Positions 9,299-18,851 of a stretch of DNA of 64,000 nucleotides are shown here, piece after piece. Position 1 is the first letter of the stretch; each line of letters opens with the position of its first letter. Source of the DNA: Aquimarina sp. Aq78. GTDB taxonomy: Bacteria; Bacteroidota; Bacteroidia; Flavobacteriales; Flavobacteriaceae. The notes under the pieces are model-generated. The model was not told the origin of the DNA and made no database searches. It saw only the letters and a program-made list of their open reading frames with translations. Location: contig NZ_OMKA01000003.1 in NCBI RefSeq assembly GCF_900299525.1, positions 496,001 to 560,000 on the forward strand, written 5' to 3'. The position numbers and the translations under genes are program-made.

Positions 9299-9658
9299 TT
9301 GAAGCTAAAACAATATTTTCAGAAACTAAAAAATAAACCGGCGTTGATCCCGATATTTGCCATATTTTTAAATAAATATGTACTCATTATTCTGTTATTT
9401 ATAGTTTGGATGCTGTTTTTCGACACCAATTCCTGGTTGATTCATAGAGAATTAGATGAGGAAATCCAGGAGCTTGAAGATAATAAGGAATACTATATGA
9501 AGGAGATTGTAAAGGATCAGAAGGATATTAAAGTATTAAAAGACAGTAGCGAGCTTGAAAAATTCGCAAGAGAAGAATATTTTATGAAGCGAGATAATGA
9601 AGAAATATACATTATTGAGTATGAAGATAGTGTACCTAAAAACAAAAAAGATGACTAA
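9299..9658 (+). CDS. Septum formation initiator, FtsB/DivIC family
   Basis: A 119-residue bitopic membrane protein. A short cytoplasmic N-terminus is followed by one transmembrane helix (about residues 26-43), then a coiled coil of Glu/Lys/Asp-rich heptads (about 50-80) and the conserved LEKFAREEYFMKRDNEEIYIIE segment characteristic of the FtsB/DivIC family, which links FtsL and FtsQ in the divisome. The start is a TTG at 9299; no in-frame ATG precedes the membrane helix. Its end overlaps the start of mutA by 8 bases, which suggests translational coupling. Confidence 0.85.
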   Translation: MKLKQYFQKLKNKPALIPIFAIFLNKYVLIILLFIVWMLFFDTNSWLIHRELDEEIQELEDNKEYYMKEIVKDQKDIKVLKDSSELEKFAREEYFMKRDNEEIYIIEYEDSVPKNKKDD

Positions 9659-11018
9659 ATCCCTATTCGATGGTTTTGAAGAAGTTTCTGCAAAACAATG
9701 GAAACAAAAAATTCAATTTGATCTCAAAGGTGCAGATTATAATGAAGCATTGATTTATAAATCTTTAGAAGGTATTGACATAAAACCTTTTTACAACGAG
9801 GAGGACAGTATCGAAAACGGTTCTGTATCTCATCCTTCTACTTGGAAAAATTCTGTAAAAATAGTAGTCAGCACAGCTATTATTGGTAACCAAAAAGCCT
9901 TGGAAGCTATTAAAAAAGGTGCCGAAAGTATTCATTTTGTGATCTCACAAGAAGATATTGACCCAAAAAGTCTTTTACAACATATTACCTCTGATACTTC
10001 TGTTTTTATAGAAACTGAATTTCTTTCTCCTTCTTATGTTCAAAAACTAAATGATATTGCCAAAGAAATTAATCTAAGTATTTATATATTAACAGATATT
10101 ATTAATAATCTGGCAAGTACAGGAAACTGGTATAAGACATTAAAAGAAGATCATGTTTCATTAGATCAAATCACTAAAAATAAACATCTAAAAAACAGTA
10201 TTAGCATCAATATAGGGTTGTATCAAAATGCTGGCGCTACAATGGTACAACAATTAGCATATGGATTAGCTCATGCCAATGAATACTTAAATCATTTTGA
10301 GAACGCTACAAATACACTTTTAGAAAAAACGCCTGTAGTTTTTAAAGTTGCGGTGGGTGGTAATTACTTTTTTGAAATAGCTAAACTAAGAGCTCTTAGA
10401 ATATTATGGAGCACCTTGGCCCCAGAATATAATGCTACAACAGAGTGCCATATTTTAGCATATCCATCATATAGAAACAAGACCATTCTGGATTATAATG
10501 TAAATATGTTACGTACTACTACAGAATGTATGAGTGCAATATTAGGAGGTGCCGATACCATTCAAAATCTACCTTATGACGATATTTATCATCTCGAAAA
10601 TGATTTTGGGACGAGAATTTCGTTAAATCAACTTTTAATTCTAAAAAACGAAAGCTACTTTGATCTGGTTGCTAATCCTGCTTCAGGATCTTACTATATT
10701 GAGAGTATAACAAAACAAATGGCCGATAAAGCATTATCAATATTTAAAAATATTGAGGAAGGCGGTGGTTTCCTGAATCAATTAAAATCAGGAGTTATTC
10801 AGAAAAAAATAAAAGAAAGTGCCGAAAAAGAGCAAGAATTATTTAATAATCAAGAAATTATATTAACAGGGACCAATAAATATCAAAATCCCGAAGAACA
10901 TATTCCAGAATTTCAAAAACCGGTATTTCCAGAAAAAAGAGTTCGAAAAACACTTTTATCTCCAATAATAGCAAAAAGATTGCCTCAGGAAATAGAAAGA
11001 AAAACCGTGAACTCATAG
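9651..11018 (+). CDS. mutA: Methylmalonyl-CoA mutase small subunit (no B12 domain)
   Basis: The ATG at 9651 lies inside the last codons of the divIC-type gene and gives 456 residues starting MTKSLFDGFEEV. The sequence follows the mutase small-subunit barrel domain (SIKPFY-like IKPFYNEED motif, INIGLYQNAGATMVQQLAYGL, ASGSYYIESIT). It stops after the barrel and lacks the C-terminal cobalamin-binding domain present in longer small subunits of about 620-640 residues. The catalytic partner is mutB at 12689. Together they would interconvert methylmalonyl-CoA and succinyl-CoA. The subunit probably has a structural role. Two unrelated secreted-protein genes separate it from mutB. Confidence 0.88.
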   Translation: MTKSLFDGFEEVSAKQWKQKIQFDLKGADYNEALIYKSLEGIDIKPFYNEEDSIENGSVSHPSTWKNSVKIVVSTAIIGNQKALEAIKKGAESIHFVISQEDIDPKSLLQHITSDTSVFIETEFLSPSYVQKLNDIAKEINLSIYILTDIINNLASTGNWYKTLKEDHVSLDQITKNKHLKNSISINIGLYQNAGATMVQQLAYGLAHANEYLNHFENATNTLLEKTPVVFKVAVGGNYFFEIAKLRALRILWSTLAPEYNATTECHILAYPSYRNKTILDYNVNMLRTTTECMSAILGGADTIQNLPYDDIYHLENDFGTRISLNQLLILKNESYFDLVANPASGSYYIESITKQMADKALSIFKNIEEGGGFLNQLKSGVIQKKIKESAEKEQELFNNQEIILTGTNKYQNPEEHIPEFQKPVFPEKRVRKTLLSPIIAKRLPQEIERKTVNS

Positions 11019-11085
11019 CATAAGTCGTTAATTTTTCGTACTTTACAAGGAAGCAATACTTTTTTTATAACTAAATATTAATCTC

Positions 11086-11730
11086 ATGCCCCTAAAGATT
11101 AAATATACGGTTGTATTATTTTTTTTAGTTCTATTTATATGTACTACAGGTAATACTCAAGCCACTGAACAAAATTTTGACTGCCTCAAGATTGACAATC
11201 AAGGATTACTAAAACAATCTTTTGATTCCTTTGAAAAAGATTTATTTCATCATTATAAATTTAACAATGATACCATAAGAACGTACCAAACGTTTCTTAA
11301 TGAAGTATATAGTTTATCCATAAACCTAAGAGAGCTTCCTTCTAAGAATTCTATACAACTAGCGCGTATATACAAGAAAAAAGCTACCGATAGAAATTCT
11401 CTTTGGGTTTTATTAAGTCAATATGATGAAGAAATGGTGGCTTCAAAAAATACTTCTGGCCCAAAAACTAATCAACAAAAAGAAGAAGAAGTTTTGACAT
11501 TTAATTATCGTGGTGGGTTTATCCAATGCTTAAAAAACAATAGCAATAGCGAAGGGTTTAAGGATATTGTAAATACTTTAGAGCTTGATGGTAATGTAAG
11601 TCCTTCTCTAATCGCACAAAGATTGCATGATTTACCAAGAGAAGAATTTAACACCCATGAGGTAAAAAGTTTCATCGCTTTTGATATCTATTACTCTATT
11701 TTGTTAGTAATAGAGAAAGCATTTGGGTAA
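11086..11730 (+). CDS. Secreted protein of unknown function, paralogue 1
   Basis: A 214-residue protein with a signal peptide (about 1-25, cut near NTQA). It is unrecognised by me. It is closely similar along its whole length to the gene at 11941. Shared blocks include FDSFEKDLFHHYKF, YQTFLNEV, LPSKNSIQLA, NSLWVLLS, FNYRGGFIQCLKN and the C-terminal IAFDIYYSILLVIEKAF. Two Cys are conserved between the copies (near the mature N-terminus and in the IQCLKN block), possibly forming a disulfide. Start contexts also match (ATGCCCCT-AAGATT). The pair looks like a tandem duplication placed between mutA and mutB. No function can be assigned. Confidence 0.8.
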   Translation: MPLKIKYTVVLFFLVLFICTTGNTQATEQNFDCLKIDNQGLLKQSFDSFEKDLFHHYKFNNDTIRTYQTFLNEVYSLSINLRELPSKNSIQLARIYKKKATDRNSLWVLLSQYDEEMVASKNTSGPKTNQQKEEEVLTFNYRGGFIQCLKNNSNSEGFKDIVNTLELDGNVSPSLIAQRLHDLPREEFNTHEVKSFIAFDIYYSILLVIEKAFG

Positions 11731-11940
11731 TTACCTAAGAAAATATGACACCTATACATAAGTCACTTAAGGTGTTACCTCCTTATTTCATTTGATATTG
11801 AATTTCACAAAAAACAACGGCAATAATTTCGGATTTAAGAAAAAAATACAATAAAACGTTAATATTTGCTAACTTATTGTTAACTTCCCGGCTGAATTAT
11901 AAAATTTAGCCTATACATTAACATTACTAAATCTAAATCA

Positions 11941-12567
11941 ATGCCCCTTAAGATTAGATCTAGAATTATAGTCATAACTTTATTTATATGCTTAAAGGTG
12001 ACTTATTCTCAGTCTGGTTATGACTGCCTTAGTGTAGATGAAACCGGTATCATAAAAAAAGCATATGATTCTTTTGAGAATGACCTATTTGCTCACTATA
12101 AATTTGGTACAGATTCTATAAAAACCTATCGAACTTTCTTAGCCGAGGTTGCCAGTTTATCGATTGATTTAAGAAAACTCCCATCTGATAACTCTATTAA
12201 ACTCGCTCGAGAATTCAAAAAGATTGCTAATAATAAAAACTCTCTTTGGATCAAATTAAGCGAATACGAAAATCAAGAAGCTGTAAAAAAGTCTACACCC
12301 ACTACAAGTAAAAAAAATGGAGAAGAAATCTTAATTTTCAATTATAGAGGCGGATATATTCAATGCCTTAAAAACACAAGTGATAGCGATGACTTTAAAG
12401 ATATTATTTCTACTCTCGAAGAAGATGGTAATGTTAGTACTTCATTAATTTCGCAAAGAATCTACTATATTCCCGACAAAGAGTTTTGTGCAATAGAAAT
12501 AAAAAACTTTATAGCTTTTGATGTATATTACTCCATCTTAATGGTTATCGAAAAGGCATTTAAGTAA
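11941..12567 (+). CDS. Secreted protein of unknown function, paralogue 2
   Basis: A 208-residue secreted protein (signal about 1-22, then SQSGYDC) and the second member of the tandem pair with the gene at 11086. The conserved blocks are YDSFENDLFAHYKF, YRTFLAEVASL, FNYRGGYIQCLKN, DGNVS-SLI-QR and IAFDVYYSILMVIEKAFK. The linker around residues 118-132 is Lys/Thr/Ser-rich and differs most between the copies. A 210-base gap separates the two genes, so each may have its own promoter. Function unknown; the location outside the cytoplasm makes a direct part in the mutase reaction unlikely. Confidence 0.8.
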   Translation: MPLKIRSRIIVITLFICLKVTYSQSGYDCLSVDETGIIKKAYDSFENDLFAHYKFGTDSIKTYRTFLAEVASLSIDLRKLPSDNSIKLAREFKKIANNKNSLWIKLSEYENQEAVKKSTPTTSKKNGEEILIFNYRGGYIQCLKNTSDSDDFKDIISTLEEDGNVSTSLISQRIYYIPDKEFCAIEIKNFIAFDVYYSILMVIEKAFK

Positions 12568-12688
12568 TTTTTTTACTATTCTCTAAAAACTTAAACTTGA
12601 ATCCGTTTTTTTTTAATAAAAATCGTTTTTAAAACCTTAAATTTATAGCCTTGTTAATTTATCATTTTTAAAAATGAGGTTTTGAGTA

Positions 12689-14821
12689 ATGAATAGAAAA
12701 GACGTACAACATATCCAGTTATCAAAAGAAGTTACCCTTGATAAACAGCAACAGATTTCTACATTTACTACTTCAGAGGGAGTTGATATAAAATCCTTTT
12801 ACGAAAAAGATGATATTAGTGATGTAGATCATCTTAATTTTTCTGCTGGAGTCCCTCCCTATTTACGTGGTCCATATTCTACGATGTATGTTCGTAGACC
12901 TTGGACAATACGACAATATGCAGGTTTTTCTACTGCAGAAGAAAGTAATGCTTTTTATCGCAGAAACCTTGCTGCGGGACAAAAAGGACTATCTGTAGCT
13001 TTTGATCTGGCTACACACCGTGGATATGACAGTGATCATGAACGTGTGTTTGGTGATGTAGGTATGGCTGGAGTAGCGATTGATACTGTAGAGGATATGA
13101 AAGTTTTATTTGATCAGATTCCACTCGATAAAATGTCTGTTTCTATGACTATGAATGGAGCTGTTTTACCCATTATGGCATTTTATATTGTAGCAGCAGA
13201 AGAACAAGGTGTAGATAAAAACCTTCTTTCTGGAACTATTCAAAATGATATCTTAAAAGAGTTCATGGTACGTAATACTTACGTTTACCCTCCCGCTCCA
13301 TCTATGCGAATCATTGGTGATATTTTTAAATATTGCTCTAAAAATATGCCAAAGTTTAACCCTATAAGTATCTCTGGTTACCACATGCAGGAAGCTGGTG
13401 CTACCTGTGATATCGAATTGGCATACACATTAGCAGATGGGTTAGAGTATATTAGAAAAGGAATTGAAGCAGGTATGGATGTCGATTCATTTGCACCGCG
13501 TCTTTCTTTCTTTTGGGCAATTGGCATGAATCATTTTATGGAAATTGCTAAAATGCGTGCAGCACGCATGCTATGGGCCAAATTGATCCAGCAGTTTAAT
13601 CCAAAAAACCCAAAATCTTTAATGCTCCGTACGCATTGTCAAACTAGTGGATGGAGTCTTACTGCACAAGATCCATTTAATAATGTGGCACGTACTTGTA
13701 TAGAAGCAAGTGCTGCTGCTTTTGGCGGAACACAGAGTTTACACACCAATGCACTAGATGAAGCCATTGCACTGCCTACAGATTTTTCTGCAAGAATTGC
13801 CAGAAATACACAGATATATCTACAAGAAGAAACTCAGATTACCCGCACAGTTGATCCATGGGCAGGGAGTTATTACGTAGAATCCTTAACTAACGATATT
13901 GCCGAAAAAGCTTGGAAGCTTATTGAAGAAGTAGAAGAACTGGGAGGAATGACCAAAGCTATTGAAGCAGGAATCCCAAAAATGAGAATAGAAGAAGCCG
14001 CTGCACGTAAACAAGCCAGAATCGATAGCGAACAAGACATCATCATAGGGGTTAATAAGTTTAAACTAGAAGAAGAAGAGGCTATTAGTACTCTAAAAGT
14101 AGATAATCAAGCTGTGAGAACTCAGCAAATAGAAGGACTTAATAAAGTAAAAGCTTCAAGAGATGAGCAGGCTGTACAAAAAGCATTGCATAATTTAACT
14201 ATAGCAGCGACTAATGAAAGTCAAAATTTATTAGCTTTAGCAGTAGAAGCCGCAAGACTGAGAGCTACGCTAGGAGAAATCAGTGATGCCTTAGAAAAAG
14301 AGTTTGGAAGATATAAAGCAGAAATCAAATCATTTACGGGTGTGTATGCAAAAGAAATAAAAGATGATGCTTCTTTTAATAAAGCAAGAGAATTAGCAAA
14401 TCAATACGCTAAATTAGAAGGTCGTAGACCGAGGATTATGATTGCCAAAATGGGACAAGATGGTCATGACCGTGGTGCAAAAGTAGTTGCAACCAGTTAT
14501 GCCGATGTAGGTTTTGATGTAGATATTGGCCCGTTATTTCAAACTCCTGTTGAAGCCGCAAAACAAGCTGTAGAAAATGATGTACATATTGTAGGAGTAT
14601 CTTCACTTGCTGGAGGGCATAAAACTTTGGTTCCTCAAATTGTCGAAGAGCTTAAAAAATATGGAAGAGAAGACATAATGGTTATTGTTGGTGGTGTGAT
14701 CCCTCCTGATGACTACGATGTTCTCTTTGAAGCAGGTGCAGTTGCTATTTTTGGGCCAGGAACAAAAATAAGTGATGCAGCAATCACTATCTTAGAGATT
14801 TTAATTTCTGTATTTAAGTAG
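12689..14821 (+). CDS. mutB: Methylmalonyl-CoA mutase large (catalytic) subunit
   Basis: A 710-residue adenosylcobalamin enzyme. The N-terminal barrel contains the substrate-binding stretches [30 protein letters not shown] and [15 protein letters not shown], then [15 protein letters not shown] and [16 protein letters not shown]. The C-terminal cobalamin domain begins near residue 578 and carries the DGHDRG signature (DxHxxG), whose His coordinates cobalt. It converts methylmalonyl-CoA to succinyl-CoA, serving propionate, odd-chain and branched-chain acid degradation. Length is normal. I saw no cobalamin riboswitch upstream. Transcription converges with the minus-strand gene that ends 3 bases further on. 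Confidence 0.96.
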   Translation: MNRKDVQHIQLSKEVTLDKQQQISTFTTSEGVDIKSFYEKDDISDVDHLNFSAGVPPYLRGPYSTMYVRRPWTIRQYAGFSTAEESNAFYRRNLAAGQKGLSVAFDLATHRGYDSDHERVFGDVGMAGVAIDTVEDMKVLFDQIPLDKMSVSMTMNGAVLPIMAFYIVAAEEQGVDKNLLSGTIQNDILKEFMVRNTYVYPPAPSMRIIGDIFKYCSKNMPKFNPISISGYHMQEAGATCDIELAYTLADGLEYIRKGIEAGMDVDSFAPRLSFFWAIGMNHFMEIAKMRAARMLWAKLIQQFNPKNPKSLMLRTHCQTSGWSLTAQDPFNNVARTCIEASAAAFGGTQSLHTNALDEAIALPTDFSARIARNTQIYLQEETQITRTVDPWAGSYYVESLTNDIAEKAWKLIEEVEELGGMTKAIEAGIPKMRIEEAAARKQARIDSEQDIIIGVNKFKLEEEEAISTLKVDNQAVRTQQIEGLNKVKASRDEQAVQKALHNLTIAATNESQNLLALAVEAARLRATLGEISDALEKEFGRYKAEIKSFTGVYAKEIKDDASFNKARELANQYAKLEGRRPRIMIAKMGQDGHDRGAKVVATSYADVGFDVDIGPLFQTPVEAAKQAVENDVHIVGVSSLAGGHKTLVPQIVEELKKYGREDIMVIVGGVIPPDDYDVLFEAGAVAIFGPGTKISDAAITILEILISVFK

Positions 14822-14824
14822 ATA

Positions 14825-16606
14825 TTATCTAAATATTGAGTTAAACTTAAACAATTGCATCTTGTGGTTATAACTATTGAGTTTGAATAGTTTTATATGA
14901 TTTGTTTGATTTTCTCTTCCCCAATTCTTGTAAACTGTTGCTTTTAAATATGTGGGAGCATACTTTTTATTTCCTAGATAAGTGATATTTATAAGCCACT
15001 CTCCTTTACCTAAATCATAAATAAAAAATTCATCAGAAGAATATCCTTTTAGTTTCTCATCTGAAATACGATCACTATTTTTTGCCCAAGAATGCTCATA
15101 AACAAAAGAATTTAATTGAGGATCTACAAATTCCAATAAGAATTCTGCCTCAGAGGTATTCCATTCAAAAACAACACGAACATCACTGGTTAACGTTTCT
15201 TCTTCCTCTTTCTTAATCCTAAAAATTTCTTTAATTTTTGCTTCCTCTTTTTTTTGTGCATACAAGTACTTCATTTCATTATAAACAACTTGCTCTATAC
15301 CCTTCTCTTCTAATTTAAAACCTCTGCGTAAATATCGTATATACATATCCCAAGCATTCTGATACTCTTTGTTTTCTGAATAAACATTAGCTAAGTCGCG
15401 AAATGATTGTGCATAAGATGGTCTTAAATGAATAATCTTATTATAAACATTCAAAGCTTTCAACTTTTCACCCAATTCCTGGTATTTGTAGGCAAGAGCT
15501 TTAAGTGCCTCTGCATTTTTATCAAACATCTTTTCCATATCTGCCAGCACTAACAAGGAAAGTTTGTTGTTTTCTTTTTCTTGCCTAAAGTAATTAGCTA
15601 CATCAAGATAAAAACTTGGTGAATTTTGATATTTTGCAGATAGGGTTTTATAGGTTTCATACACTTTTTTTTCGCTGATATTCGAATCTGTTTTCTCTAA
15701 GACACCTATAATATTAGATTCTTTATCAATATAAGGAAAAGCATTATTTTGATACTGATTTTCATTGGTTCCAAGCTTTCTTTTAAGTGTTTTACGCAAC
15801 ATAGAACTCTTTGTAGTAACAACAATAACTCCTCCTGCTCCTCTTGTTCCATATTTTGTTCTTGCCGCAACAGATCTAAGTACGGCTACATATGCAATAT
15901 CATTCAAATCAATATGGGGTGCTTCCTCATAAACAAAGCCATCAACATCCCAAATTGCCAGTCCACTTCCTTCATTAAACATAGTATAAACTCTAGGTAA
16001 AATTCTAACTCTTTTTTTACCATGCCCCACTGTCATACCTTCATTACCTACAGGATCCGAACCTTGATAGACAACACCATAAATTGGAATACGTCCCCTA
16101 ATCGCTTCTATTAAATCAATAGCTCCTACATTAAGATCTTCTCCTTTTACAATTTTAGAAGCAAATGGTGAACTTCTTAGATCAATTTCCCCATATGCTG
16201 TTTTCAGTTTAGATAATTTAGGCTTATTCTTCATAGAATGTTTCTCATGACGATTAGTTTTAACTAATACTTCATCTAGTGTATTGACATCTTCGATCAT
16301 CTTTATATTAAGAAACTGAGTGACATCTTCTACAATAACTTCTACTGGTTTTTTTCCTACAAAAGAAAAATAAATGACTTCTTTTTCTGAAGCCTCTATA
16401 TAATAATATCCATTTTCATCGGTAATAGTTCTTCTATTTTTATCTTGTATTGAAACATTTACATTCTTTAGAGGGATATTATTTGAAGTAACATATCCAT
16501 AGATTCTATTTAGGTTTGATTTAGACTGAGCAAAAAGGGCAGGAAAATTCCCCATTATCGTCATGATTAAAATCATCAAAAAAGCTGAGTGTTTTTTTGC
16601 AGGCAT
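14825..16606 (-). CDS. Carboxypeptidase-like regulatory + TonB plug-like + TPR protein, paralogue A
   Basis: A 593-residue protein with a signal peptide (about 1-27, ending ALFA before QSKSN). Domains in order: a carboxypeptidase-type beta-sandwich (YGYVTSNNIPLKNVNVSI to FVGKKPVEVIVEDV, about 33-105), a shortened TonB-plug-like segment (about 150-265, with LAIWDVDG, VAVLRSVAARTKYG and GAGGVIVVTTK), and TPR-like helices (about 320-440, ALKALAYKYQELGEKLKALNVYNKIIHLRP). A C-terminal beta-rich part of about 130 residues follows. There is no outer-membrane barrel, so it cannot be a transporter. It is paralogous to the gene at 16757. It may bind partners in the periplasm; the role is unknown. Confidence 0.82.
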   Translation of the reverse strand: MPAKKHSAFLMILIMTIMGNFPALFAQSKSNLNRIYGYVTSNNIPLKNVNVSIQDKNRRTITDENGYYYIEASEKEVIYFSFVGKKPVEVIVEDVTQFLNIKMIEDVNTLDEVLVKTNRHEKHSMKNKPKLSKLKTAYGEIDLRSSPFASKIVKGEDLNVGAIDLIEAIRGRIPIYGVVYQGSDPVGNEGMTVGHGKKRVRILPRVYTMFNEGSGLAIWDVDGFVYEEAPHIDLNDIAYVAVLRSVAARTKYGTRGAGGVIVVTTKSSMLRKTLKRKLGTNENQYQNNAFPYIDKESNIIGVLEKTDSNISEKKVYETYKTLSAKYQNSPSFYLDVANYFRQEKENNKLSLLVLADMEKMFDKNAEALKALAYKYQELGEKLKALNVYNKIIHLRPSYAQSFRDLANVYSENKEYQNAWDMYIRYLRRGFKLEEKGIEQVVYNEMKYLYAQKKEEAKIKEIFRIKKEEEETLTSDVRVVFEWNTSEAEFLLEFVDPQLNSFVYEHSWAKNSDRISDEKLKGYSSDEFFIYDLGKGEWLINITYLGNKKYAPTYLKATVYKNWGRENQTNHIKLFKLNSYNHKMQLFKFNSIFR

Positions 16607-16756
16607 TATGAGTAGAATTAAATGAAGAAATCAACCTTATAAAGGTTATTACGAATTTGATTTTAATTCATTTTTTAACTCCACAAAGATTTTGCCGTAT
16701 TTATGCATAGAGACGATAAATAGTAATTTTTATGTTTTTATTAACTATTTAAGTAA

Positions 16757-18493
16757 TCAATATTCTGAATTAGGTAGTTTTGAATTCAATTTTAATAGTC
16801 CCATTTTATAATTTTTTCTTTTGAGTTTAAAAAGTTTGACCTCTTTGGTTTGATTAATCTTACCCCAATTTCTATATACTGAGGCTTTTACATAAGAAGG
16901 TTTATCCTTTTTATTTCCTAAATATGTTATATTAATAAACCAATTCCCCTCGGTCAAATCATAAAGATAAAATTCATTAGAAGAATATCCTCTTTGCTTT
17001 TCATCCATAATACGGTTACTATCCTTTTCCTGAGAATGCTCAAAATTAAATGCTCTAGATTGGGGATCAACAAATTCTATTGCAAACTCTGCTTCAGAGG
17101 TATCCCACTCAAACACTAAACGGATATCGCTTTTTGAATTTTGCAATCCCAATCCCTTAATCTCAGAATTTTCTTTAATACCAGCTGCTCCCTTTTTTAG
17201 TGTATATAAAAATGCCATCTCACTATATACCACTTTTTCAATCCCTTCTTCAAGTATATAATTACCTTCTCGTAAATATTGAAGATACATATTCCAGGCT
17301 TTTTTATATTGTTTATTCTCTGTATATGCATTTGCCAGATCTCTATATGATTGTGCATAAGATGGTCTTAATTCTACAAGTTTGGTATATACATCAACAG
17401 CTTTTTGATGTAAACCTCGTTCTTGATATGTATATGCGATAGCCTTCAATGCTTCTGGGTCATTCTTAAAAATATCTTGAGCATCAGATAGCACCTGTAA
17501 CGATATGGAATCGTTGTTTTTCTCCGTTTTAAAATATTTAGAAACATCCAGATAAAAATCAGGAGTTTCTAAATAATTAGAGGAAAGTCCCTGAAAAAAT
17601 TTAGACAATGTTTCATGATCAGAAATTGTATCCAGAGTGGTAAGGAAAGGAGTCTTAGATTCTACCGAGGTATAAGGAACAGCTCCATTCCCATAACCAT
17701 TTTGTTTTCCTTTTTTCTTCTTTCTTTTTTTTTGTTTTTTTGATTTGACACCTATGGTTCTTACAACAATTACACCTCCCGACCCTCGCATACCATATTT
17801 TGTAGTTGCGGACACGGATTTTAGCACAGTAACTTTATCAATATCTCCTACTGCCAAGTTAGGAGGATATTCGTATACAGTACCATCAATATCCCAAATT
17901 GCTAAACTTTCTTCAGGGCTTGAAATAGACAAATTAGGCACTATTCGTACTCTACCTTTTTCAATACTTAGATATTTTACAATACCACTTAGTGTTTCAA
18001 TTAAGCTGGTTCCTTGAACTGTAAGCTCTTTACCTCTAATCTTCTTTATTCTGCCATATGAGACACTTTTTTTATTGATTTTCCCATAAGAAGTTGTTAT
18101 TGTAGACTCTTCTTCTTCTCTATAACTATTCTTCTTTTTATTAGTCTTAAGCACCACTTCTCCAAGTTCATTTAACTCATCAACCATAGCTATATTAAGA
18201 CGTTTAGTGACGTCTTCAACCATAATCTCAACTGGCTTCATACCAACAGAAGAAAACTCTATAATTTCTTTCTCAGCAGCTTTAATTTTATAATACCCTT
18301 TTTTATTTGTAGTTGTTTTTACACCTGTATTCTTTACTATGACATTTGCATTTTCTATAGGAGAATCATTATAAGTTACATATCCCGAAATTTCCTTTAG
18401 TTTTGATCTTGACTGACCAAAGACAGAAGCATAATTTCCCATGATTACCACTAGAAATAAGGTTTTAAAAACTAAATGCTTTTTTAAAATCAT
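16757..18493 (-). CDS. Carboxypeptidase-like regulatory + TonB plug-like + TPR protein, paralogue B
   Basis: The ATG at 18493 gives 578 residues with a signal peptide that aligns with that of paralogue A (IMGNYASVFGQS against IMGNFPALFAQS). The frame is open for 48 more codons upstream, but that extension has no counterpart in A. Domain order is the same: carboxypeptidase-like sandwich (ISGYVTYNDSPIENANVIV), plug-like segment (LAIWDIDGTVYEYPP, SATTKYGMRGSGGVIVVRT), TPR-like helices (IAYTYQERGLHQKAVDVYTKL) and a C-terminal beta domain. A Lys-rich stretch follows the plug. The 150-base gap to paralogue A leaves it open whether they share a transcript. Function unknown. Confidence 0.8.
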   Translation of the reverse strand: MILKKHLVFKTLFLVVIMGNYASVFGQSRSKLKEISGYVTYNDSPIENANVIVKNTGVKTTTNKKGYYKIKAAEKEIIEFSSVGMKPVEIMVEDVTKRLNIAMVDELNELGEVVLKTNKKKNSYREEEESTITTSYGKINKKSVSYGRIKKIRGKELTVQGTSLIETLSGIVKYLSIEKGRVRIVPNLSISSPEESLAIWDIDGTVYEYPPNLAVGDIDKVTVLKSVSATTKYGMRGSGGVIVVRTIGVKSKKQKKRKKKKGKQNGYGNGAVPYTSVESKTPFLTTLDTISDHETLSKFFQGLSSNYLETPDFYLDVSKYFKTEKNNDSISLQVLSDAQDIFKNDPEALKAIAYTYQERGLHQKAVDVYTKLVELRPSYAQSYRDLANAYTENKQYKKAWNMYLQYLREGNYILEEGIEKVVYSEMAFLYTLKKGAAGIKENSEIKGLGLQNSKSDIRLVFEWDTSEAEFAIEFVDPQSRAFNFEHSQEKDSNRIMDEKQRGYSSNEFYLYDLTEGNWFINITYLGNKKDKPSYVKASVYRNWGKINQTKEVKLFKLKRKNYKMGLLKLNSKLPNSEY

Positions 18494-18788
18494 TTTGCTA
18501 ATAAAATAAGCAGTATATATTCCTATCGTGCACAGGGGTAGTTGTTTCGCTTTTATAATCATAATTTCAATAATATATTCCTTTTCCCAAATAATACACA
18601 CCAAAAATAGTGGTAGTGTTTTTATAAAAATACACAAAAATAATTAGGCAATGTTATGGAAGTATGACGTATGACTTTTCTAATGATTATAGGTAATCAC
18701 AATAATTAGATAATTATTTTTTAATCCCACACTACTTTAAGCATTATAAATAATAGTATTTTAGCTAAACATTAAAAAGAAAACAAAA

Positions 18789-18812
18789 ATAAACTATGCA
18801 TGCATAGTTTAT
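18789..18812. promoter_or_regulatory. 24-bp perfect palindrome, candidate repressor operator
   Basis: The core AAACTATGCATGCATAGTTT (18791-18810) is perfectly self-complementary and extends two more base pairs on each side. It lies 13 bases before the -7-like element of the reductase gene and so covers the expected -33 region. A dimeric repressor (for example of the MarR or TetR type common at fatty-acid degradation genes) bound here would block RNA polymerase. No regulator gene adjoins it. Without a T-run it is unlikely to be a terminator. Confidence 0.65.
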
Positions 18813-18825
18813 AATTATAACTTGT

Positions 18826-18833
18826 TATCTTAG
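18826..18833 (+). promoter_or_regulatory. Probable -7 element for the dienoyl-CoA reductase gene
   Basis: TATCTTAG differs at one position from the Bacteroidota -7 consensus TAnnTTTG and sits 18 bases before the ATG at 18852. The -33 region would fall within the palindrome at 18789-18812. No clear TTG is present there. Confidence 0.4.
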
Positions 18834-18851
18834 CAGAATACTGATACAAAT

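Larger units (their letters stand above)
18494..18851. other. Intergenic region between divergent genes, 358 bases
   Basis: This stretch separates the minus-strand plug/TPR gene from the plus-strand reductase gene. It holds a 24-bp palindrome (18789-18812) and a probable promoter for the reductase (-7 element at 18826-18833). An open frame runs from 18493 to 18637 on the minus strand; I regard it as non-coding because the paralogue lacks it. No RNA gene is recognisable. Confidence 0.6.

Noticed and set aside
11019..12688. Cobalamin riboswitch for the mutase genes
   Set aside because: The gaps before the secreted-protein genes and mutB show no B12-box-like conserved core or strong structure.
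18494..18637. N-terminal extension of the plug/TPR paralogue B (48 codons)
   Set aside because: Paralogue A starts at the position matching 18493 with its own signal peptide; the extension has no counterpart and would hide the signal.
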